From: Nostoc sp. NMS2
Lineage (GTDB): Bacteria > Cyanobacteriota > Cyanobacteriia > Cyanobacteriales > Nostocaceae
NCBI RefSeq assembly: GCF_017115105.1
Contig: NZ_JABXKH010000135.1
Location: forward strand, 62,001-126,000
Reading direction: 5' to 3'
DNA length: 64,000 nucleotides
Shown here: one piece after another, positions 55,726 through 61,761 of the stretch
Layout of the letters: each line of letters starts with the position of its first letter
Position numbering within the stretch: position 1 is the first letter of the stretch
Translations under genes and position numbers: made by a program
The notes under the pieces: model-generated
Told to the model about the DNA's origin: nothing
Databases searched by the model: none
Seen by the model: the letters and a program-made list of their open reading frames with translations, nothing else

Positions 55726-56856
55726 ATGGATATTTATAAATTTGCAATTAGTCCGCTTTTGTTCAATGTGGTAAAAACAGACCCAGAGTGGTTACACCAG
55801 CAGACGATTCGCAGTTTTAGCTGGCTATCACAAACCCCTGCTAGTTGGGCAAACCAACGCTTACAAAAATCTTTATGTCTGTACGATTCACGCCTAGAAC
55901 AAAATTTGTTTGGGCTAAACTTTCCAAATCCCGTAGGATTAGCAGCTGGATTTGACAAAGATGGAGTCGCTGCTGGTATTTGGTCTAATCTGGGTTTTGG
56001 TTTTGCCGAACTAGGAACTGTAACTTTTCACGCACAACCAGGAAATCCGCGTCCGCGTTTGTTTCGCTTGCCCTTGGATAAAGCTGCTCTCAATCGGATG
56101 GGTTTTAATAATCTCGGTGCAGCAGCAATGGCAACCCGTTTGAAATATGAAAAACAGGAGTTAACCCACTTAATACCCATAGGGATAAATTTGGGTAAAT
56201 CTAAGGTAACTCCCCTAGAAGAAGCCGCACAAGATTATCTCGATAGTTTTCGCCTACTCAAGGATTTGGGAGATTATTTTGTTGTTAATGTCTCTTCCCC
56301 TAATACGCCGGGGTTGCGATCGCTCCAAGATGCTTCTATGCTCAGTGCCATCTTGAATTTATTACAACAAGAAAATATAGCACATAAACCCATTTTTGTC
56401 AAGATAGCGCCAGATTTAGAATGCGTTGCGATCGCTGACATTATCTCTTTGGCTAAAACCTACCAATTGGCGGGAATTATTGCCACCAATACCACCATCC
56501 GCCGTGATGGACTGAAAACCCAGGTGATTAACCAAACTGGCAAATCACCTCAAGAAGAAGCTGGCGGAATTAGCGGTGAACCATTGCGCGATCGCTCCAC
56601 TGAGGTAATTCGTTTTATTTGGCAGCAAACCCAAGGACAAATCCCAATTATTGGCGTTGGTGGCATTTTTTCCCCAGAGGATGCTTGGGAAAAAATTACT
56701 GCTGGTGCTAGCTTGATCCAGGTTTATACAGGCTGGATTTATGAAGGCCCACTGATGGTACGCCGGATTCTAGCAGGTTTACTTTCCAAACTAGAACAAA
56801 ACGGATTAAATTCCATCAACGAAGCTGTGGGCTTAGAAGTAAAAAATAAAAAGTAA
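55726..56856 (+). CDS. pyrD: Dihydroorotate dehydrogenase, class 2 (quinone)
   Basis: 376 residues. Oxidises dihydroorotate to orotate in UMP synthesis and passes electrons to quinone. The N-terminal helices that bind the membrane are followed by the FMN barrel: [48 protein letters not shown] (with catalytic Ser) and [12 protein letters not shown]. An extra Ser/Lys-rich tail is short. The start at 55726 gives the normal class 2 N-terminus. It is a single gene. Confidence 0.96.
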   Translation: MDIYKFAISPLLFNVVKTDPEWLHQQTIRSFSWLSQTPASWANQRLQKSLCLYDSRLEQNLFGLNFPNPVGLAAGFDKDGVAAGIWSNLGFGFAELGTVTFHAQPGNPRPRLFRLPLDKAALNRMGFNNLGAAAMATRLKYEKQELTHLIPIGINLGKSKVTPLEEAAQDYLDSFRLLKDLGDYFVVNVSSPNTPGLRSLQDASMLSAILNLLQQENIAHKPIFVKIAPDLECVAIADIISLAKTYQLAGIIATNTTIRRDGLKTQVINQTGKSPQEEAGGISGEPLRDRSTEVIRFIWQQTQGQIPIIGVGGIFSPEDAWEKITAGASLIQVYTGWIYEGPLMVRRILAGLLSKLEQNGLNSINEAVGLEVKNKK

Positions 56857-56883
56857 ACCTTTAAAGTTCTTACTTTTGCCTTC

Positions 56884-57609
56884 TTATTCCTCCTCGACTG
56901 GGAAAAACTCTTTAGTTTTTTCCGAGTATGACCAGGCAATACCATCAGGGTCTTTACTGCGACTCCATTCAGGAAACTCTGGATCGTTTCGTCGTTTATA
57001 AACCGTGCTGGAATAGACATTTAGGCGTTTGGCAAGTTCAGATTGGATCAGAGAGCCAAAAATTAACTGTTTTTCCAGCGATCGTTTAGCTTCTTCATGG
57101 GTTTGAGTTAGCTGTGGTATTGATTCGGTTTCTGGTTCCTCCTCAAGTGTTGGTGGTGGTGCTAAGAGCGATCGCGCAGTTTTAGTAACTGGTTGAGCAG
57201 GAAGTTCTTTGACAGGCTCACTACTGTCAAGAATATTGCCGAGAATACTGGCAGTTATAAAGTAATAAGACTGCCCCGCTTCTTCGGAATTGACTATACT
57301 GGCACCAAATTCTGAGGCTTTACCATCCAAGTAGCGTTTTGCCGTTGTTCCGGGAAAATTGCCCTTGATTGCCAAGTCCATTGGCGTGAGTCTGCCCTGA
57401 TTTTCTCGAACCAACTGATGAAAAATTGGATTAACTCGTATAGTCCACTGTTGCCATTGATATTCCTGCCAAATCTTGAAGCCAATTACCAACACAATTA
57501 GCGCTAGTAAAATTCTCCAGGTAGCAACCAGGAAAATAATCAAAAACGAGATGGGCAAAAGTAGAACGAGAAAAGCCTTGCTGTTGTCTTCTATGGGTTT
57601 TTCACTCAT
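56884..57609 (-). CDS. Membrane-anchored protein with C-terminal HTH-like region
   Basis: 241 residues from ATG at 57609. Two adjacent hydrophobic segments (about 13-50) are followed by a soluble domain with LTPMDLAIKGNFPGTTAKRY, which looks like a small winged-helix unit. A Pro/Glu-rich linker leads to a C-terminal SELAKRLNVYSSTVYKRRND region that resembles a helix-turn-helix. The family is found in cyanobacteria and has no assigned role; membrane-tethered regulation is possible. It is convergent with pyrD. Repeated TTGGCA motifs lie at its promoter. Confidence 0.65.
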   Translation of the reverse strand: MSEKPIEDNSKAFLVLLLPISFLIIFLVATWRILLALIVLVIGFKIWQEYQWQQWTIRVNPIFHQLVRENQGRLTPMDLAIKGNFPGTTAKRYLDGKASEFGASIVNSEEAGQSYYFITASILGNILDSSEPVKELPAQPVTKTARSLLAPPPTLEEEPETESIPQLTQTHEEAKRSLEKQLIFGSLIQSELAKRLNVYSSTVYKRRNDPEFPEWSRSKDPDGIAWSYSEKTKEFFPVEEE

Positions 57610-57614
57610 GCCGA

Positions 57615-57713
57615 TTTTTGCCAAGTGAATTTTGTGGAAATAATATTATATATATTGGCAAAAATTGTGACACTTTTTTGTATCTTTTGGCAAAGTTGCG
57701 GCAAATTTGCCGG
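57615..57713. promoter_or_regulatory. Cluster of TTGGCAAA-type motifs
   Basis: TTTTTGCCAA (57615-57624), TTGGCAAAA (57655), TTGGCAAAG (57688) and the perfect 14-bp palindrome CGGCAAATTTGCCG (57700-57713) lie within 100 bp of the start at 57609. The spacing and symmetry suggest operator sites for a regulator, possibly the adjacent protein itself. Confidence 0.45.
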
Positions 57714-57935
57714 CAAAACCTTTACTTCGTAGGTGTTATAGCCTATTGAAACTGGAATGGTCTGCGATGCCTACGGCGGTAAACTACGCACAAAAGTTTT
57801 ACCAGCGAAAATAAGAGGGTTTTAACTCAACCAACAACTCCATAAATTGAGTCGTCAGCCTCTTGACAACAAATAATACATATACTACATTAATAATACA
57901 AGTCAACTTTCATCAGAGAGTTAACTTGCACCAGT

Positions 57936-58069
57936 AGCGGATAGCTCAAATGACAGAGCGCCTACCTTGCCCGGAAGGGCCGACGTATCAAGGGTTATCG
58001 TATATAACTTAAACACCCTCGATCAAACTTCTGGAGGTGTAGGTAAAAATCCTATTCCGCTACACCAAA
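57936..58069 (+). ncRNA. yrlA: YrlA-like Y RNA 1 (tRNA-like, Ro60-binding)
   Basis: 134 nt. Acceptor-like stem GTAGCGG/CCGCTAC (7 bp perfect) with a 3' ACCA, D arm GCTC/GAGC, and a T-like arm TAGG/CCTA with an A-rich loop (TAAAAAT). Instead of an anticodon arm there is a Y module: CCTTGCCC, GGAA, GGGCCGACG and TATCAAGGGTTATCG. This module resembles the Ro60-binding helix of Y RNAs (GG(U)CCGA and GAGUUAUC in vertebrate Y RNAs). First of three copies upstream of rsr. The T loop is the least canonical of the set. Confidence 0.8.
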
Positions 58070-58152
58070 TTCAGTGCTGAGTCACGAATTTTAAATGTTT
58101 AACTAAACCTCATCTATGTTAGAATCTAGAGTTTTTTAAAAGATATATTTAT

Positions 58153-58233
58153 GTAGGTTGGGTGGAGTGAAACGCAACCCAACATTATCACCAAATTTTA
58201 TGTTGGGTTACGCTATCGCTGCACCCAACCTAC
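58153..58233. repeat. Palindromic repeat A, copy 5
   Basis: GTAGGTTGGGTGGAGTG pairs with CTGCACCCAACCTAC. It lies between Y RNA 1 and Y RNA 2. Confidence 0.82.
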
Positions 58234-58277
58234 AAAACTACGGTTCTCAAGGTAGACGAGGTTTAATAACTTTATAT

Positions 58278-58407
58278 GTGGTGGGTAGCTCAGTGGATAG
58301 AGCGCCTAAATATCCTTATTCACCCCTTGCCTGAAAAGGCCGACGAATCGAGGGTTATTGCCTGCCAAGCGGGAGGTCGCGGGTTCAATTCCCGCTCCAC
58401 TACACCA
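58278..58407 (+). ncRNA. yrlA: YrlA-like Y RNA 2
   Basis: 130 nt. Acceptor-like stem GTGGTGG/CCACTAC (7 bp, one G-U), 3' ACCA, canonical D arm GCTC/GAGC and a perfect T arm GCGGG-TTCAATT-CCCGC. The Y module reads CCCCTTGCCT, GAAA, AGGCCGACGAAT and CGAGGGTTATTG. One extra T lies between the T stem and the acceptor 3' strand, as in copy 3. A GAAA tetraloop closes the inner GCCT/AGGC hairpin. Confidence 0.85.
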
Positions 58408-58474
58408 AATTAATTTTAGATTTTAGATTTTGGACTGAATTTAAAATCTAAAATCCAAAATCCAAAATTGCCAT

Positions 58475-58598
58475 GTGGCGAGTAGCTCAGAGGTAGAGCG
58501 CTAAACATCCTTTTTCACCTCTTGTCTGAAAAGGCCGACGAATTAGGGTTATCGAATAGGGTTCGAGAGGTCGCGGGTTCGATTCCCGCTTCGCCACC
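58475..58598 (+). ncRNA. yrlA: YrlA-like Y RNA 3
   Basis: 124 nt. Acceptor-like stem GTGGCGA/TCGCCAC (7 bp perfect), D arm GCTC/GAGC, T arm GCGGG-TTCGATT-CCCGC. Y module: CTCTTGTCT, GAAA, AGGCCGACGAAT and TAGGGTTATCG. No encoded CCA here (CC then TT). It ends 36 bp before rsr, so it may be processed from the same transcript. Confidence 0.85.
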
Positions 58599-58606
58599 TT
58601 TCATTT

Positions 58607-58628
58607 TTGCCCGCAAGGGCCGGGAGAT
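58607..58628 (+). promoter_or_regulatory. Y-module-like hairpin over the rsr ribosome binding site
   Basis: TTGCCC-GCAA-GGGCCGGGAG: a GCCC/GGGC stem with a GNRA loop. The preceding TTGCCC and following GGCCG copy the core of Y RNA 1. The ribosome binding site GGGAG follows directly, with the rsr ATG 7 nt later. Binding of Rsr here could block its own translation. Confidence 0.5.
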
Positions 58629-58634
58629 GAAGCG

Positions 58635-60236
58635 ATGAATTACAATTTTTTCACTAAAAATAAGACTACAACCCCCCAAAATCAGCCGATCCCCGGACGA
58701 GAAGCAGAAATGGTTCAGGGACGTTCCGGCGGCTTTATGTTTGATGCTGGCATTTGGAAAATGCTGCGTCGCTGTCTTTTGGTTGGCACAGCAAAAAGCA
58801 CTTACTACGCTGGAAAACAGGAATTAACTGAGGATTTTGTAACAGTTGTCAGACAAGCTGTTGCCAAAAATCCCAGCCGTGTAGCGGAAGAAATTTTGTA
58901 TGCTAGCGATGGACGCGCCATCAATAACAGTGCGCCTATATTAGCTTTGGTACTGCTCTCTATGGGTGAAGCACCACAGGCAAAACAGGCTTTTGGTGAA
59001 ATCTTCCCGCAAATTGTTCGCACTGGTAGCCACTTCTACGAATGGCTGAACTACACAAAATCTCTGCGGGGATTTGGCAAAGTCGTGCGGGAAGCTGGTA
59101 AAACTTGGCTCTCAAGGGAAGATGTTAAGGGTTTAGCTTATCAACTGTTGAAATATCAACAGCGTCAAGGCTTTTCCCACCGGGATGCGTTGCGGTTGTT
59201 TCATGTCAAACCGCCTACAGAAAATCACCGTCAACTATTTGAATGGGTAGTTAGAGGCTGGGAAGAATTGCCAACAGACATTCCCTCAGAAGCGTTAGCG
59301 CAGATTTGGTGGTACGAGTGGCTGAAGCGGAATCCCACCGAAACCCATGAAGCTATTTCTCAAGGACGCTTAACCCACGAAATGGCAGCACCTGTGGGCA
59401 AAATGGATCAGCAAGCTTGGCAGTTGCTATTTCAGGAAATGCCAATAAGTGCAATGTTACGTAACTTGGGTTCCTTAACTGAACTAGGTGTGTTGCGAGC
59501 CGATGAAAGCGCCAATTTGCTGCGAGTGGAAGCAGTTCTTAATCGCAGAGAACATCTGCGTAAAGGTCGCATCCATCCGATTGATGTTTTGAAAGCACTC
59601 AAGACTTATAAATCTGGTGGAACATTAGGACGCAGTAAAAAGACTTGGAATCCAGTTCCTCGGATTGTGGACATTTTAGAAAAGGCGGTTGAACTGTCTT
59701 TTGATGTTGTGCAACCCACAGGTAAAGTCTTTATGCACGCTGTGGACATTTCTAGCTCTATGGGTAGCTTGGTTGCAGATATGGGACTGAGTTGTTGTGA
59801 AATTGCCACCACAATGGCACTGGTGACAGCAAAGGCAGAGAAAAACTATATGATTCGCGGCTTTTCTACAGAATTCCGGGAATTAGGTATCAGTGCCAAA
59901 GATAGTTTTAGTTCTGCGGTTCGCAAAGCTAGCAACCAAAACTTTGGTGGCACGGATGCGTCTGTGGCTTACGACTGGATGATTAAGAATAAGTTCAAAG
60001 CTGATGTAGTCTGCTTCTGGACTGACTCTGAAAGCTGGGCCGGATATAAACATCCAAGTCAAGCGCTGAAGGAGTACCGCAAAAAGGTAAATCCCAACGT
60101 CAAGGCGGTGTATGTCACCTTGACACCTTACCAAATTACTTTGGTAGATCCTGAAGATTCGCTGTCTTGGGATTTGGCAGGGTTCGATCCAGGTACGCCT
60201 CGGATCATCCAGATGCTAGCTACGGGTGAGTTGTAA
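58635..60236 (+). CDS. rsr: Ro60-family RNA-binding protein Rsr (TROVE + vWA)
   Basis: 533 residues, close to the length of known bacterial Ro60. The TROVE domain (about 25-340) is a ring of helical repeats that binds misfolded RNA ends inside and Y RNA outside; FYEWLNYTKSLRGFGKVVRE and LNRREHLRKGRIHPIDVLKA are typical. The vWA domain (about 360-533) keeps the metal site: AVDISSSMGS (DxSxS), FGGTDAS (Thr) and CFWTDSE (Asp). In Deinococcus, Rsr works with exoribonucleases such as PNPase in rRNA maturation and decay, with Y RNA as gate. Here it is flanked by four Y RNAs. Confidence 0.95.
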   Translation: MNYNFFTKNKTTTPQNQPIPGREAEMVQGRSGGFMFDAGIWKMLRRCLLVGTAKSTYYAGKQELTEDFVTVVRQAVAKNPSRVAEEILYASDGRAINNSAPILALVLLSMGEAPQAKQAFGEIFPQIVRTGSHFYEWLNYTKSLRGFGKVVREAGKTWLSREDVKGLAYQLLKYQQRQGFSHRDALRLFHVKPPTENHRQLFEWVVRGWEELPTDIPSEALAQIWWYEWLKRNPTETHEAISQGRLTHEMAAPVGKMDQQAWQLLFQEMPISAMLRNLGSLTELGVLRADESANLLRVEAVLNRREHLRKGRIHPIDVLKALKTYKSGGTLGRSKKTWNPVPRIVDILEKAVELSFDVVQPTGKVFMHAVDISSSMGSLVADMGLSCCEIATTMALVTAKAEKNYMIRGFSTEFRELGISAKDSFSSAVRKASNQNFGGTDASVAYDWMIKNKFKADVVCFWTDSESWAGYKHPSQALKEYRKKVNPNVKAVYVTLTPYQITLVDPEDSLSWDLAGFDPGTPRIIQMLATGEL

Positions 60237-60284
60237 ATATTACTGAAGGGTAAAGGATGAAACACTTTATCCTTCATACTTCAT

Positions 60285-60391
60285 GGCGGGTTATCCTTGT
60301 TCGCAACTTGCCTTTCGAGGACGAAGAATTAAGGTTATCGGTTATGTCTCCACCATTGTGGGGATTAGCGGGTTCAAACCCCGCACCCGCC
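60285..60391 (+). ncRNA. yrlA: YrlA-like Y RNA 4 (no D arm)
   Basis: 107 nt, 48 bp after the rsr stop. Acceptor-like stem GGCGGGT/ACCCGCC (7 bp perfect) and T arm GCGGG-TTCAAAC-CCCGC. Y module: ACTTGCCT, TTCG, AGGACGAAGAAT and TAAGGTTATCG, with A replacing the first C of GGCCGA. The D arm is missing: the acceptor strand runs directly into ATCCTTGTTCGC. An extra stem CTCCACCATTGTGGGGA lies before the T arm. Confidence 0.75.
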
Positions 60392-60484
60392 TTTGTTTGA
60401 TTCAGGATTTACGCAAAGACGTAAATAGGCGATTTAATTTTTGAATGGTCGTTTTTCTATTTCAGCGATGGGTAAGAGTAGAGT

Positions 60485-60620
60485 CAATACGGTTCGGTTA
60501 AGGCAAGAGACGCGATAAATCGCCGTCTTTACAATAATCAGTCCTTTGTCTTGACGGCGATTTATCGCGTCTTTGTGATCTAGGGCGTGTCATCAAAAAA
60601 CCTTATCCGAACCGTATTGA
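60485..60620. repeat. Dispersed repeat B, copy 3 (inverted pair)
   Basis: CAATACGGTTCGGTTAAGG on the left and CCTTATCCGAACCGTATTG on the right, with GACGCGATAAATCGCCGTC and GACGGCGATTTATCGCGTC inside. The whole is a nested palindrome. Confidence 0.85.
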
Positions 60621-60683
60621 GAGTAGAGTGTCTTCGATGTGCGATGTTAGACATCGTTCATCATTTATTCAACTACCGAATGG

Positions 60684-61535
60684 TTAATTAAACAATGTCC
60701 CCAAGAAATTGATAATTGGTTTCCAAAAGATACCAGTCAACACATAGGGAGCGTATTGTAAAAGCGGTAAGCTTGACTGCTTCGACGACTTTAGCGGTAA
60801 ACACTCCAAGAGAAAAGGCACTATACAGGTAAGCCCATAGGCAGTTGCTAAGGCTGTATTCCATTTAGGTTCATCTCCTGGTATGGGGCTATAATAAATA
60901 CCCAGCATAATGAAAGAGATCATTAAAAACTGCTCCCATAAAAACCAGGATTGGGGTGGTAGAAAATAAACTAACCGGAGAAAGCTGTTGTTGTCTATTT
61001 TTTGTCGCATCCCCAAAAGTACAGCCCAAGTTGCAGCCCCAACCATACCATCATCTTTCAGTCCATAAGTTCTTTGAAAGCGTTTAACGCCTCTTTCAGT
61101 TTCACGACTAAAATACCCATCAGGTTCTTTTTTGAAAAACCCTTCTTCATTGAGAATTATTTGCAGTTCTTTAACTGCGTCCTGTAACTTTGGAGACATA
61201 CTTTTTTGATTGCGATAAAGCTTTGGGTAGAAAAGACAAGACCAACTCAGTGGCCCAACTATTCCATCTACCTGAAGATTATTGGCTTTCTGAAATTTGA
61301 TTACAGCTTCTTCTGTTTCTAAGTCAAATTTACCACTAATAGTTGAGAGAAAACCCTGAGCTTGTAGTCGCTCTTGGAGTTCATTGATTGATTCTTGTGC
61401 AGAGTTTGGCGAAAAGCCTCGGTATAATATAGGACGTTTATTGAATACACAGACTTGTTTTTCTTCTGGAAAATAACGCCGGGATTGTTTTAGTCCAAAC
61501 AAGAGGTTTAGAAAGTTAAGTGTTTTATTTGTCAT
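60684..61535 (-). CDS. Membrane protein with two peptidoglycan-binding domains
   Basis: 283 residues from ATG at 61535. Two PG_binding_1 repeats are seen: NELQERLQAQGFLSTISGKF ... VDGIVGPLSWSCL (about 50-105), and KELQIILNEEGFFKKEPDGY ... KDDGMVGAATWAVLL (about 120-175). Three hydrophobic segments follow (about 190-280), so the domains sit at the N-terminal side of a membrane anchor. The role is probably cell-wall attachment in the envelope. No lytic domain is present. Confidence 0.85.
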   Translation of the reverse strand: MTNKTLNFLNLLFGLKQSRRYFPEEKQVCVFNKRPILYRGFSPNSAQESINELQERLQAQGFLSTISGKFDLETEEAVIKFQKANNLQVDGIVGPLSWSCLFYPKLYRNQKSMSPKLQDAVKELQIILNEEGFFKKEPDGYFSRETERGVKRFQRTYGLKDDGMVGAATWAVLLGMRQKIDNNSFLRLVYFLPPQSWFLWEQFLMISFIMLGIYYSPIPGDEPKWNTALATAYGLTCIVPFLLECLPLKSSKQSSLPLLQYAPYVLTGIFWKPIINFLGTLFN

Positions 61536-61761
61536 AGTTTTATTGGAGATTTCCAAGAAAGAAATTATCTAAATAAACGAACCGTCGATATGGTCGGCAG
61601 CCTCTACTTACTAGAGACAAAAATAAACTTATAAATTAGCTTACTGGTTAAATTTAAGACAGGAATTAACACTGTTAAAAAAATGTTACTAATTTGTTAA
61701 GCTTTTGTTCATTAAAATGTTACTAACGCCACATTGATGACGAATTTATTGGGTGATATTT

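Noticed and set aside
57936-58598. Ordinary tRNA genes with group I introns
   Set aside because: The inserts are only 60-80 nt and share a Y-RNA-type motif, far too short for a group I intron, and no anticodon loop is rebuilt by removing them.
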